From: Deltaproteobacteria bacterium | GTDB taxonomy: Bacteria; Desulfobacterota; DSM-4660; Desulfatiglandales; Desulfatiglandaceae | Direction: 5' to 3' | NCBI GenBank assembly: GCA_019307815.1 | Contig: JAFDIV010000011.1 | Coordinates: 1-64,000 of the forward strand | DNA length: 64,000 nucleotides | Part shown: piece by piece, positions 17,015 to 26,159 of the stretch | Position numbering within the stretch: the first letter of the stretch is position 1 | How the letters are laid out: the number at the start of each line of letters is the position of its first letter | Program-made: the position numbers and the translations under genes | The notes under the pieces: model-generated | Seen by the model: only the letters and a program-made list of their open reading frames with translations | Told to the model about the DNA's origin: nothing | The model's database searches: none

Positions 17015-17398
17015 TTAGCTGCAGCAACAACTATCCCTAGACTGGGCAATCTCTGCAAGGGCTCGAATCACCTCTTTCTGATCAGCCGCTTCCACCTTCT
17101 CAACTCTCACATACAGCCATGGGTGATCCAGCCTCTCCATAAAAGGCAGCATCCACAACGTAAGATGGCCAAAGAGATGATCCAGATGCATGCCCGCTTT
17201 ATCAAAGAACAACTCGTCTCCTGCTGTTTTACCTGCAATCTTCATTTCAAAGGGAGTAAGACCATCTGGGCCTATGCCATATATAAAAGAAAGATAATAT
17301 CCGTCTTCTGAAGCTCTCGCCTTCCCTCGGCCTTGAGCCCCCTGAAGATAAACCGTGATTTTCTTCAGGTATTCAATACATAGCCGTGTTTCAGCCAT
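17015..17398 (-). CDS. conserved-looking small soluble protein, unknown
   Basis: I start it at the ATG at 17398, which has GGGAGG six bases upstream; this gives 127 residues rather than 142. The central part (YYLSFIYGIGPDGLTPFEMK followed by IAGKTAGDELFFD) faintly recalls FKBP/SlyD-type segments where G-x-x-L-x-P-F/L-E precedes a Gly-Asp turn, but this is not firm. The C-terminus ends in DSCCCS, a Cys triplet that might bind a metal. It lies 51 bp upstream of the unknown membrane protein on the same strand. Confidence 0.6.
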   Translation of the reverse strand: MAETRLCIEYLKKITVYLQGAQGRGKARASEDGYYLSFIYGIGPDGLTPFEMKIAGKTAGDELFFDKAGMHLDHLFGHLTLWMLPFMERLDHPWLYVRVEKVEAADQKEVIRALAEIAQSRDSCCCS

Positions 17399-17572
17399 GG
17401 GTAACCTCCCACCTGTAACAATCACTTTTTCATACCATGTCATGGGAACTTAGACAACCACATGGTGTCATGATCCACTGTGTGCTTGACACTGCCATTA
17501 GCTTTTTCCATACTAATTTATTCAGGGCTTCACGTTAAAGCAAATAACCCTCAAAAACCAAAGGAGCCACCC

Positions 17573-18118
17573 TTGAACGACTATCTAATATGGCTGGATC
17601 TTGAGATGAGCGGCCTGGACCCTGATCAACATGTGATCCTGGAAATTGCCTCCCTGGTGACTGACTGGAACCTTGAGATTGTTGCCGAAGGACCTGATAT
17701 CGTAATTTCTTATTCCGAAGATGCCCTGGCAACCATGGACCAGTGGAGCAAGAAACAGCACAAGGCCTCAGGCCTCATTGAAAGGGTCCTTGCCTCCCCT
17801 TACGATTGCTACCAGGCAGAGCAGGAGACGATTCGGTTCCTTTCCTCTTATACTGAAAAGGGCTCCAGCCCCCTTTGCGGTAATTCGGTGTGGCAAGACC
17901 GCCGTTTCCTGCTCCGGCACATGCCTACGCTTGAGGCCTTTTTCCATTATCGCAATATTGATGTGAGCACTATTAAAGAACTGGTCAAGAGATGGTACCC
18001 TTCCCTGCCCCCGTTTGAAAAAAAGAAGCGGCACCTGGCGTTGAGTGATATAAAGGAGTCGATTAGAGAATTGAAATATTATCGGGAAAAGGTATTTACC
18101 ATTATGGGGCGTAAATAA
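17573..18118 (+). CDS. orn: oligoribonuclease
   Basis: DEDDh 3'-5' exoribonuclease that degrades 2-5-nt RNAs and pGpG. ExoI carries Asp and Glu in IWLDLEMSGLDPD, ExoII the Asp in NSVWQDRRFL, and ExoIII the His and Asp in HLALSDIKESI. The TTG at 17573 has AAAGGAG six bases upstream and gives exactly 181 residues, the E. coli length. Starting at the GTG at 17480 would add an atypical hydrophobic leader. It converges on the acyl-CoA ligase gene with a 13-bp gap. By removing pGpG it may affect c-di-GMP signalling, relevant to the PGA locus. Confidence 0.9.
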   Translation: MNDYLIWLDLEMSGLDPDQHVILEIASLVTDWNLEIVAEGPDIVISYSEDALATMDQWSKKQHKASGLIERVLASPYDCYQAEQETIRFLSSYTEKGSSPLCGNSVWQDRRFLLRHMPTLEAFFHYRNIDVSTIKELVKRWYPSLPPFEKKKRHLALSDIKESIRELKYYREKVFTIMGRK

Positions 18119-18131
18119 TGGGCCGGTTGGC

Positions 18132-19778
18132 TTATGCCTTTAGCTTCCTTTGCTCTTCAGCGCGCATCTCTCTTCGCAGCATCTTGCCCACTTTTGATTT
18201 GGGCAGCATATCTCGAAATTCAATATAATGTGGCACCTTATAGGGAGCCAATCGTTCCCTGCACCATTTGGTCAATTCGTAACTGCTGATTCCCCTGATA
18301 TCCTGCTTCAAAACCACAAAGGCCTTGACCCTCTCACCCACCTTATCATCAGGGATACCCACCACGCATGCAGCCACCACCGCATGATGTTCCTGAAGTA
18401 CTCGCTCGATCTCGGCAGCAGCGATCCGGTAGCCTTTGTGTTTGATCATATCTACGGACCGATCCATGAAATAGAGCCAGCCTTCTTCATCAATCCGTAC
18501 AATGTCCTTTGTCCGGTACCATGTTTCTCCATCCATCTCCAGAAAACATTCTGCTGTTTCTTCAGGTTTATTCCAATAGCCCTTTAACGCATAAATCGAG
18601 GTCCCAAGCAGTTCCCCAGGTTCCCCCTTGGCAACGGGTTCCAAAGTATCAGGGTCCACAAGGCGCGCCTTGCTGCCTGGCAAGATCTTTCCGGCTGCTC
18701 CCTCCGGAGGGATTCCATCACGGGCATACGACATGGATATGGCGCCGCAAAATTCGGTGGTTCCATACCCCTGGTATAAGGGAATCTTGAACTTCCGAAG
18801 CCACCTGTTGCCCACTTCCACTGGCAGCACATCCCCCCCTGTACCGCAGTAGCGTAATGAACTGATGTCATAGAAGTCCACGCGGTCATGCTCCAGGATC
18901 ATCCGATAAAGGGTGGGCACGGCAAACATGTTGGTGACACGGTAGTGCTGAATATGATCAAGGAGCGCATCAATAACTACTCTTGGCATCATTATAAGCG
19001 TCTCCCCTCCCACCAACAAGGGAGCCATGGCGTCCATCTGGCCGATGATATGGTAAAGGGGTGCTGAAAGAAGCGTCCTAGAGTCTCCTAGAGGAACCAC
19101 GGCCTCACTCGCCCTTCGCCATTCTAGGGTCCGGTATAGGTACAGTCCTTGGGAAAGGGGAACGCCCTTGGGGAATCCCGTTGTTCCGCCTGTGTACAAA
19201 AGGAGCGCCTCGTCATAGCCATTCCCTGGGCGGTGCTCGGGTAATTCCTTAGGCCTGCCTTCTTTTAACAACTTTACAAAGGAATACATTCCCTTACCCG
19301 AAGGGAATTTGCCTCTCGGCACTCGATCAAAGCCTTTGGCGATCCATCTTTTCCACAAAGGAATGAGATCCACCATGTTTGTAATAATGACCCTAGTAAC
19401 AGAGGTCTCCGGCAGGATCTCGTTTACGTAGTTAAAATTGCTATCCATACAGAATATGGTCTCGGCTCCGCTGTCATTGGCCAGATATTTGAGGTCATAG
19501 GATCCATAGACCGGCGCCACAGGTACTGAACGAGCACCGATGCGCTGAAGCGCCAAGAGTGAAATGATAGTTTGGGGTACATTGTACAGATAGAGCATGG
19601 CCCTGTCCCCTTCCTTGATCCCGATTTTCACCAGGGACGAGGCTAACCTGAGCACCATTTCCCTAAGTTCAGCAAACGTATATTCCCTACCCAAATAAAT
19701 GATGGCTTTTCTTGCCGGGTATGCCTTGCAAATCTCCTCAAAACACCCGTATATGCTATAGGATAGCAATTCTATCAT
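18132..19778 (-). CDS. AMP-forming acyl-CoA synthetase/ligase
   Basis: Activates a carboxylic acid to its CoA thioester through an acyl-adenylate. The adenylation motif LLYTGGTTGFPKGVPLS lies near residue 195, with YQGYGTTEF as the A5 motif, YRTKDIVRIDEEGWLYFMDR as the hinge region, and the C-terminal PKSKVGKMLRREM with the catalytic Lys. At 548 residues it belongs to the fatty/aryl-CoA ligase group. It is the last gene of the liv operon, 31 bp after livF, so its substrate is probably what the ABC importer brings in. Confidence 0.88.
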   Translation of the reverse strand: MIELLSYSIYGCFEEICKAYPARKAIIYLGREYTFAELREMVLRLASSLVKIGIKEGDRAMLYLYNVPQTIISLLALQRIGARSVPVAPVYGSYDLKYLANDSGAETIFCMDSNFNYVNEILPETSVTRVIITNMVDLIPLWKRWIAKGFDRVPRGKFPSGKGMYSFVKLLKEGRPKELPEHRPGNGYDEALLLYTGGTTGFPKGVPLSQGLYLYRTLEWRRASEAVVPLGDSRTLLSAPLYHIIGQMDAMAPLLVGGETLIMMPRVVIDALLDHIQHYRVTNMFAVPTLYRMILEHDRVDFYDISSLRYCGTGGDVLPVEVGNRWLRKFKIPLYQGYGTTEFCGAISMSYARDGIPPEGAAGKILPGSKARLVDPDTLEPVAKGEPGELLGTSIYALKGYWNKPEETAECFLEMDGETWYRTKDIVRIDEEGWLYFMDRSVDMIKHKGYRIAAAEIERVLQEHHAVVAACVVGIPDDKVGERVKAFVVLKQDIRGISSYELTKWCRERLAPYKVPHYIEFRDMLPKSKVGKMLRREMRAEEQRKLKA

Positions 19779-19809
19779 GTGTAAGTCTTACCCCTTTTTA
19801 CTGAGACTC

Positions 19810-20553
19810 CTACATTCCCAAATAGGCTGCCTTCACCTCTGGATTCTCTGACAGCTCATCCCTGCTACCAGAGAACACCAACATCCCATTTTCCACCACA
19901 TATCCCCTGTCAATAATCGGAATCAAGGGCCTAGCAAACTGCTCTGTCACCAGTACTGTAATGCCTTGCTCGCGTATCTGCTTGATGGCCTTGGCCAGAT
20001 CCGCCTGAAGTAATGGGCTTAGTCCCAGTAAAGGCTCGTCCATCAAAAGCAGTATGGGCTTTGCCACCAATGCAATACCAATGGCAAGCATCTGTTGCTC
20101 GCCCCCGCTGAGCAGCCCAGCCCTCCTTCTTCTCAAGTGCTTTAAAACAGGAAAAAGATCAAAAACTAGACTGACCCTCTCCTTGACCTCCCTTCTATTT
20201 CTAAGATAGCCCGCAATCTTGAGATTTTCTGTCACATCACTATCACGGAAGATGGGGTGCCTTTCCTGACTAAGGACGATCCCCTTTTTTACCCGTTCGC
20301 TGGGCTTGAGGTGCAATATTTCCTCGTTGTTGAACTTCAGGCTGCCCATCACCGTGATCCGGACCCCGCCGCGGCGATCTTCCTTTTTTTTCATGTCCAC
20401 AATAAGGCCAGAGACCGTGTTCATTAGGGTGGTCTTTCCCGCGCTGTTGGAACCAAGTACTGCCACGATCTCCCCCTCGCTGACCTCTATGCCCAGGTCA
20501 TTCAATGCCAGGGCATTTTCAAAAAACACCATCAAATTGGTTACTTCAAGCAT
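19810..20553 (-). CDS. livF: branched-chain-type ABC importer ATPase (LivF)
   Basis: Nucleotide-binding subunit of a HAAT-family importer. Walker A is GSNSAGKTT, the signature LSGGEQQ, and Walker B LLLMDEP. The ATG at 20553 with GGGAG upstream (MLEVTNL) is preferred over a GTG nine bases earlier. Between Walker A and the signature there is a charged insert (MKKKEDRRGGVRITVM) not usual for LivF. It follows livG by 18 bp. Confidence 0.9.
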   Translation of the reverse strand: MLEVTNLMVFFENALALNDLGIEVSEGEIVAVLGSNSAGKTTLMNTVSGLIVDMKKKEDRRGGVRITVMGSLKFNNEEILHLKPSERVKKGIVLSQERHPIFRDSDVTENLKIAGYLRNRREVKERVSLVFDLFPVLKHLRRRRAGLLSGGEQQMLAIGIALVAKPILLLMDEPLLGLSPLLQADLAKAIKQIREQGITVLVTEQFARPLIPIIDRGYVVENGMLVFSGSRDELSENPEVKAAYLGM

Positions 20554-20571
20554 GGCTCCCACTGCACCACC

Positions 20572-21339
20572 TCATGCCTTTTCAACTTCCACGTCCACTC
20601 CCAAATAGGCCGATTTTACTGCCTTACTCTCCATGACCTCACTGGGGGCGCCATCGGCGATCTTCTCACCAAAATTCAAGACCATGACGCGGTCCACCAC
20701 CCGAAACAACTCCTTCAATCGATGCTCAATCATAATAATAGTTATGCCCTCTTCATTAAATTTCTCTATCAATGGCAATGTACTTGCCACCTCTGACATG
20801 GACATGCCGGAAAAAAGTTCGTCCAAAATCAGCAACTCAGGCCGCAAGGCAAGGGCACGGGCAAGGTCCAGCCTTTTCAGATACCCGTGTGGTAGGCTTC
20901 CTGCATTCTTGTAAGGCACAAAAGAATCCCGCTCAAAGCCCATGTCATCTAGCAGATCAATGGCTGCATCGTCCTTTTCACCGTATTTGCCCCCTCGCAG
21001 CCTCCTCACCCGACGCGAGCAAAGGGGGATAATCACATTTTTGTATGCCGGGAGATTATAAAACAGCCTTACCATCTGAAAGGTCCTGGCTATCCCCTTC
21101 TCTGCAATGGTGTAAGGCATCTTTCCCGTAATGTCCTTTCCTTGGAATATCACCCTACCTCTGGTGGGCCGCACAAATCCGGTAATCAAATTGACAAGCG
21201 TGGTCTTCCCAGAACCATTGGGTCCGATGATACCTAGGAATTCTCCCTTTTGCAGTTCAAAGCTGACGTCATGGACGGCAAGAACACCACCGAACTGCTT
21301 GCTCAAATGTTCCACCCTGAGAAACGGCACCCCTGCCAT
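20572..21339 (-). CDS. livG: branched-chain-type ABC importer ATPase (LivG)
   Basis: Second ATPase of the importer. Walker A is GPNGSGKTT, followed by the LivG-typical GIARTFQMVRLFYNL (Q-loop). The signature region is degenerate (GSLPHGYLKRLDLARAL, with LPHG where LSGG/LPYG is usual), and Walker B is LLILDELFSGM with Leu-Phe in place of the usual Glu-Pro context. Catalytic capacity may rest partly on LivF. It directly follows livM. Confidence 0.88.
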   Translation of the reverse strand: MAGVPFLRVEHLSKQFGGVLAVHDVSFELQKGEFLGIIGPNGSGKTTLVNLITGFVRPTRGRVIFQGKDITGKMPYTIAEKGIARTFQMVRLFYNLPAYKNVIIPLCSRRVRRLRGGKYGEKDDAAIDLLDDMGFERDSFVPYKNAGSLPHGYLKRLDLARALALRPELLILDELFSGMSMSEVASTLPLIEKFNEEGITIIMIEHRLKELFRVVDRVMVLNFGEKIADGAPSEVMESKAVKSAYLGVDVEVEKA

Positions 21340-21341
21340 AT

Positions 21342-22358
21342 CTATTTGACCTCGCTCATTGTCTCAAACTGATGATACTTTCGTTCCAGAAAATGGAAAA
21401 TACCCTCGGGCAACCCAATAATGCTAACGATCAAGATCCCGCAATAAATAGCGATCCGTAATCCTCCCAAGGCCCTAAGGGTCTCTGACAATGGAACCAG
21501 AATCATACTGCCAAGGGCAGCACCGGCAAAGGACCCTTGTCCTCCCAGCGCAACAGCGGCAACAGGGAGTATGGAATAGTCCAGTGCAAAGGCCGACATC
21601 CCCAGGAATTGATAGTGATGGGTCATCAATGCGCCAGCAAAGGATCCCACTGCACCGGATATGAAAAGGGCCTGGCTTTTTCGCCAATAGATGTTAATGG
21701 CCCCACTCATTACTGCTCTGTCGTCGTCCCTGATGGCCCTCAGTACAAGGCCATAGTCGGAGTTAATTACCCTTCGGAAAGCAAAAAGACAAAAAAGGAA
21801 TCCTAGCACGGCCAAATACGTGGCAAAGGTATCATGAGTAAACGGCGAGAGATTAGACAAGCCGTGCGTTCCCCCGAAAGCGCCGGTTGTCTCAATCCCT
21901 TTCATTAACAAGAGGGGGAGCATTAGTGTCACCATGGCAAAGTAGACCCCCCTCAGTCTCATTACTGGAGAAAGCAACAGTGCACTGATCAGCCCTCCGC
22001 CAATGGTTGCCAAGGGAAGTGTTATCAATGGCGGCAAATGAAAATAGTGGTTCATGATCCCTGCAATATATGCCCCAATGCCAAAAAAAAGGGCTTGGCC
22101 AAGGGAAAATAACCCACAGGAAGCCAAAAAATCCCAGCTCAATGCCAGAAGCCCGTACATACAGGCATAGACCAAGACCTTTCCCCAGTACCCACTCAAT
22201 ATCAGGGGCAAGGCCAATAGGAGGCCAACAGGTATCACCCTAGGAAGCAGGAGATAAAGGATCTCCCCATAGGAAGCCACTGCAAAGATGGTATCCGCAC
22301 GCGCCTTGATCCCCCTGTCCAGTCTTTTTTTTCGGACCGAAGCCCCTTCTTTTTCCAC
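21342..22358 (-). CDS. livM: branched-chain-type ABC importer permease (LivM)
   Basis: Inner-membrane permease subunit with eight to ten helices. The family stretch GLLALSWDFLASCGLFSLGQ and the EAA-like loop region VLRAIRDDDRAVMSGAIN are present. I start it at a GTG at 22358, just after the livH stop and downstream of GGAGG; this gives about 339 residues. A longer frame to 22460 overlaps livH and is unlikely. The N-terminus has a short basic leader. Confidence 0.87.
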   Translation of the reverse strand: MEKEGASVRKKRLDRGIKARADTIFAVASYGEILYLLLPRVIPVGLLLALPLILSGYWGKVLVYACMYGLLALSWDFLASCGLFSLGQALFFGIGAYIAGIMNHYFHLPPLITLPLATIGGGLISALLLSPVMRLRGVYFAMVTLMLPLLLMKGIETTGAFGGTHGLSNLSPFTHDTFATYLAVLGFLFCLFAFRRVINSDYGLVLRAIRDDDRAVMSGAINIYWRKSQALFISGAVGSFAGALMTHHYQFLGMSAFALDYSILPVAAVALGGQGSFAGAALGSMILVPLSETLRALGGLRIAIYCGILIVSIIGLPEGIFHFLERKYHQFETMSEVK

Positions 22359-22360
22359 GC

Positions 22361-23227
22361 CTAAACCCTTTCCTCCAGCTCTTTGTACTTTCCAAAAATC
22401 CCCGATGGCCTCATGGCTAACACGACCACGATGGCTGCCAAAGGCACAATCACCATCCATTTGGCCCCAATGTATTTGGCCGCTGCGATCTGGCCATACC
22501 CTATTAGGAAACTGCCCACAACCATCCCCAAGGTGCTCTCAAGACCACCCACAATAGCGACTGCCAATGCGTATATGAGGACCTCATAGCCGATGGTGGA
22601 TTCCATCACGCCAAGGGGGAGGACCACCATCGCTGCTACGGCCGCAAGAGCGGATCCAAAGGCAAGGCTCAGGGAACCGATCCAGTCTGACTCAATGCCC
22701 ACAGACAACGCCGTCCTTTCATTCTGGGCCATTGCCCTGAAGGCCAGTCCTATCCGGGTGTGGTGAACGAAGAGCCAAAGGAGGATCACCAAAACAATAC
22801 CTGTGCCCAAGACGAAAAGCCTCTGGTAATCAATGGCCACATTCCCTATCTCCACACCACCTCGCATAAACAGGGGGAGACTGTAACGGATACCATAAAA
22901 GCCTTTCCACGTAAGGAGTTCCAGGATGGCCACGCCTGCAGCAAAGGTTACAATCAGTTCAGCCAGGGCAATACCCCGAAGCCTGAGAAGCAGGACCCAA
23001 TAGAAAAGGAATCCCAACACACCTGTGGCGAGGATAGCGAGGGGAGCCGCTAGAGCAAAGGGGAGTCCCAGGGAATGAATAAAGGTCCATGCAGCAAAAC
23101 CGCTCAAGATGTAAAGGGCCCCATGGGCAAAATTTGCAAGCCCACTGATCCCGTAAGTGAGGCTGAAGCCAACGGCATAAAGTGCCAGGATTACACTATT
23201 GATGAGTCCATATATAAGAAGTGACAT
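22361..23227 (-). CDS. livH: branched-chain-type ABC importer permease (LivH)
   Basis: Inner-membrane permease subunit of 288 residues, with the typical start LIYGLINSVILALYAVGFSL and NFAHGALYILSGF. The cytoplasmic loop for ATPase contact is LAFRAMAQNERTALSVGI. The ATG follows AAGGAACC. Upstream, a stem-loop separates it from the binding-protein gene; downstream it abuts livM. Confidence 0.9.
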   Translation of the reverse strand: MSLLIYGLINSVILALYAVGFSLTYGISGLANFAHGALYILSGFAAWTFIHSLGLPFALAAPLAILATGVLGFLFYWVLLLRLRGIALAELIVTFAAGVAILELLTWKGFYGIRYSLPLFMRGGVEIGNVAIDYQRLFVLGTGIVLVILLWLFVHHTRIGLAFRAMAQNERTALSVGIESDWIGSLSLAFGSALAAVAAMVVLPLGVMESTIGYEVLIYALAVAIVGGLESTLGMVVGSFLIGYGQIAAAKYIGAKWMVIVPLAAIVVVLAMRPSGIFGKYKELEERV

Positions 23228-23343
23228 GGTTCCTTTTGCCCCTGATCAACTGCAAAAGCCAATAAATTCCAGCGCCCCCCTCTGGTCCCCCTGCAGAAAG
23301 GGAAATTGAGGGGGATACTGTTCGCGGGGTTGTTCACTATTTA

Positions 23344-23389
23344 AGGGGGAAGCCAAAGCCCAACACGATGGTGGCAACTGGCTCCCCCT
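23344..23389 (-). promoter_or_regulatory. stem-loop between binding-protein and permease genes
   Basis: On the minus strand, an 11-base arm just after the binding-protein stop (23389-23379) pairs with 23355-23344, with one bulge and a 23-base loop, built on AGGGGG/CCCCCT. A further G/C-rich inverted pair lies nearby. The layout mirrors the stem-loop after dctP and probably favours expression of the binding protein. Confidence 0.5.
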
Positions 23390-23397
23390 GTCAGATG

Positions 23398-24702
23398 TTA
23401 CTTTTTTAATCCGGGAGGAAGTTGGATTTTCCCTTCGGCGAGAAAGCCAGGGTACACTGGGACTCTTCTAAGCTTCCCATCCTTTCCCTTTTGCCACTGA
23501 AAAATCACACAGACGCCGGTTTCGTTTGGATCCTTTTGACCAAAAACCGCAATATGCTGGGCGTTGAACCGAATCCTCCCTGATACCCCCTTGTAGTCTG
23601 TCTTTTCCAGTGCCTTGACCAGGGCGTCGGGGTCCACGGTTCCGGCCCGTTCGATGGCATTGGCCAAAATAAACACCGCGTCATAGGCCGAAGAGTTTAC
23701 AGCTGCAGCTTCGGGAAGCGAGCCATATTTCTTCTGAAACTTGCTCAGAAACTCTCCGGTCTTGGGGAGCTTTTTCAAAGCGAGGGAGGCCCCTACAGGA
23801 AACTCTACTGAGATGGAATACTCCACCTCAGGGCCCACGGTCTGGAGGGCCATGGGAGAAGCCATGGGTGGGATAAATCCGATGAGCAAGGCCGGCACTC
23901 TCATGGCCACATACTGCTTGGCAAAGATTCCAGCACCCAGTGGCACATCCCATACCATTCCGATCACATCGGCCTTACGTTCCTTTGCATTGGTAAGGGC
24001 CGGCGAAAAGTCAGTGGCTCCGGCTGCATATCCTTCAAAGCCCACTTGGTTCCAGCCTGTCTTTTTGCAATATTTGCTCATGAGTCCGGTAAAGGCCTTT
24101 GCCCAAAGGGTGTCCTGATACAAGAAGTATACATTCCTAAGGCCATACTGGTTCTTCAGGATATCCAATGTGTTGTTGATATACGCGGCATCCACCAAGG
24201 CGTCGGTCGTAACCCTGAACAGATATTTATACTTTTCAGGATCACTTTTTATTTTAAACTGAAACTTGGGGGTCTGGGCAATGGTGCCAAGCTGAGGTAC
24301 CTTGTATTTCGCCACCAGATCCATGCTAGCCATCAGGACCTCTGATCGAAAAGGCCCTATAACAATGGCATCCGGTTTTTTCCCAGTAATCAACTTTTCT
24401 ATGGCCATCAAGGCATCATGGACAGGAGTCCCGGGCTCGCCACCTCTGGTATCGGCCACCACCACCTTAAAAGGACGCATTTGATCTCCCACCTTGAGGC
24501 CTCCTTTGGCGTTAATTTCCTCAACAGCCAGTTTGACGGCCTTCAGACCATCACGGCCAAAAGGCGTATAAAGAGAGGTGGGAACTCCGATTACAATGGG
24601 TTTCCCCGCTTTCGCCACACCAGGGCCTGTGATTGGTCCAATACACAGGATTGCCATAACGCATAATAACACAAATGCAACCATTGAAATTTTCTTCACC
24701 AT
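23398..24702 (-). CDS. livJ: ABC importer substrate-binding protein, type 1 periplasmic fold
   Basis: Periplasmic receptor of the importer: a signal peptide of about 32 residues (MVKKISMVAFVLLCVMAILC, cleavage after AKA) followed by a Leu/Ile/Val-binding-protein fold. The first strand reads KPIVIGVPTSLYTPFGRDGL and is followed by AVKLAVEEINAKGG. At 434 residues it is longer than amino-acid receptors and resembles those for aromatic or other organic acids. AAAAGGAGG precedes the ATG. First gene of the liv-ligase operon, possibly with a long untranslated leader. Confidence 0.88.
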   Translation of the reverse strand: MVKKISMVAFVLLCVMAILCIGPITGPGVAKAGKPIVIGVPTSLYTPFGRDGLKAVKLAVEEINAKGGLKVGDQMRPFKVVVADTRGGEPGTPVHDALMAIEKLITGKKPDAIVIGPFRSEVLMASMDLVAKYKVPQLGTIAQTPKFQFKIKSDPEKYKYLFRVTTDALVDAAYINNTLDILKNQYGLRNVYFLYQDTLWAKAFTGLMSKYCKKTGWNQVGFEGYAAGATDFSPALTNAKERKADVIGMVWDVPLGAGIFAKQYVAMRVPALLIGFIPPMASPMALQTVGPEVEYSISVEFPVGASLALKKLPKTGEFLSKFQKKYGSLPEAAAVNSSAYDAVFILANAIERAGTVDPDALVKALEKTDYKGVSGRIRFNAQHIAVFGQKDPNETGVCVIFQWQKGKDGKLRRVPVYPGFLAEGKIQLPPGLKK

Positions 24703-25188
24703 GACCCGACCTCCTTTTCTTGGGTTAATGCCAGCACATAAAATACCTGGTGCCCAGTTGCGCCGACTAAAAAAGATCCCCAGGCGCTCACGCCTCTTCC
24801 CTTACGCTCATGAGCAATCTCATTCAAAATCAAGACCTTCGGCCCTTCCATGGAATGGAATATTCCAAAAGACAGGGGATAATAAAAGGTCAAAGCGTAT
24901 GGCATGAAGTATATTCCACCCCCCAAGCCTGGCCTGTACCCTGAACACTTATCAGTATCTTATTGGAATCAAAAGGCAATTTGGTTTTTCAAATATCAAT
25001 CCTAAGGCCCCAACTTAATGGGATCACCATCTTAGTCTCCATGGCAAAATTGTTTTTGGACACAATGGGTCACGATATGGTTGTATGTAGGCAGGAATTA
25101 AAATCACCTCACAGGGGAAAGACTAGTTTCGGTTCTTTATATCAAATGAAATCTCTTCAGGTGCTCACACTTTGGTTGGATAAAAAAT
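24703..25188 (-). other. possible long mRNA leader of the liv operon
   Basis: About 485 bp without a convincing gene. If the promoter at 25189-25218 serves the liv operon, this is its 5' untranslated region. Two adjoining palindromes lie at 24846-24867 (TTCCATGGAA, then TGGAATATTCCA) and could be an operator or RNA hairpin. No known riboswitch consensus is recognised. Confidence 0.4.
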
Positions 25189-25218
25189 ACTATAGAGAAA
25201 GAGCAAAGACCGTGTCAA
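25189..25218 (-). promoter_or_regulatory. sigma70-like promoter reading toward the liv operon
   Basis: On the minus strand TTGACA (25218-25213) and TATAGT (25194-25189) are 18 bp apart. The -35 overlaps the stop codon of the patatin gene. The next gene downstream is the binding protein, about 480 bp away. Confidence 0.5.
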
Positions 25219-26159
25219 GGTGTCTTTTTGCCCTCTTCACCTTTCCTATCAGATAAATTCATACGCCTCAGCAAACGCTTCTGAAAGGGCAATGCCTTCT
25301 GGATCTCGGAGATCTTGGCCTCAGTGGCCTTGATGCCACATTCGATCAAATCGCGGGCAAGGGTAAAATCTGTCCAGTGCAAGTGTCCCACTTCCGGGTG
25401 AATGACCACATCAGCCTCTTTCAGCCTGCACTTCTCCAGGTGAAAACACATGATTTCCGTACTCCTCACGTACACATCCATGGCAGAGCGGAATTCATCC
25501 GAGGAACGAATGTCCGTGTTGACACTGACAGCCACCACAAAATCCGCTCCTTCTTCCCTTGCCACGGTTGTGGGCACCAGATATACAACTCCACCATCAG
25601 AGAGCAGTTGGCCATTCAGTTCAATGGGGGGAACTGCCGCAGGTACGGCGCAACTGGCCATAACGGCCTTGCGCAATGATCCTTTTGATAACACCACTGC
25701 GTCCCCTGCTATGATGTCGGTAGCCACGGCGTAAAAGGGGATAAGGCAGTCTTGTATTTGGATATCTGGTACAAAAAAATCCACCATGGCCTGGAAGTCC
25801 TCGTACTGCAGCATTCCGGCCCGAAACAAGGCCTGGGCAAGAATGAACCTGTTCTTGAAAAAGGCCTGTATCTTTTGGGTAAGACTTAATTTCTTGCTAC
25901 TCTGTATCTCTTTTATATTGTGGAGGGCGGAGTCGCGGAAATCCGGCGTATTCAGGAATTCATCCACCCTCGCCTCAAGCTGGAATGAGTCGAACCCACA
26001 GGCAGCGCAGGCCCCCACAAGTGCACCGATACTTGTCCCCACAATAAGATCAATGGGTAGGCCCTCTCTTTCAAAAACCCTTAACACACCAATATGGGCC
26101 ATACCCCGCGCACCGCCTCCTCCCAATGCCAAACCGATCCTTTTCCGCCTCCAAAACAT
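25215..26159 (-). CDS. patatin-like phospholipase, RssA type
   Basis: Cytoplasmic or membrane-associated lipid acyl hydrolase with a Ser-Asp dyad. The oxyanion motif GGGGARGMAHIGVL is at about residues 13-26, the nucleophile elbow VGTSIGALVG near 45, and the catalytic Asp in LSDGGVV near 190. Length is 314. GGAGGG precedes the ATG. It stands alone, its stop codon overlapping the promoter of the next operon on the same strand. Confidence 0.88.
   Translation of the reverse strand: MFWRRKRIGLALGGGGARGMAHIGVLRVFEREGLPIDLIVGTSIGALVGACAACGFDSFQLEARVDEFLNTPDFRDSALHNIKEIQSSKKLSLTQKIQAFFKNRFILAQALFRAGMLQYEDFQAMVDFFVPDIQIQDCLIPFYAVATDIIAGDAVVLSKGSLRKAVMASCAVPAAVPPIELNGQLLSDGGVVYLVPTTVAREEGADFVVAVSVNTDIRSSDEFRSAMDVYVRSTEIMCFHLEKCRLKEADVVIHPEVGHLHWTDFTLARDLIECGIKATEAKISEIQKALPFQKRLLRRMNLSDRKGEEGKKTP

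Noticed and set aside
24846-24867. Overlapping palindromes in the liv leader as a third copy of a TetR operator
   Set aside because: The TTCCAT half-site is shared with the second TetR palindrome, but spacing and centre differ, so it is not the same site.
24963-25256. 97-codon plus-strand frame in the liv leader region
   Set aside because: No clear ribosome-binding site; it runs into the 3' end of the opposing gene and shows no family features.
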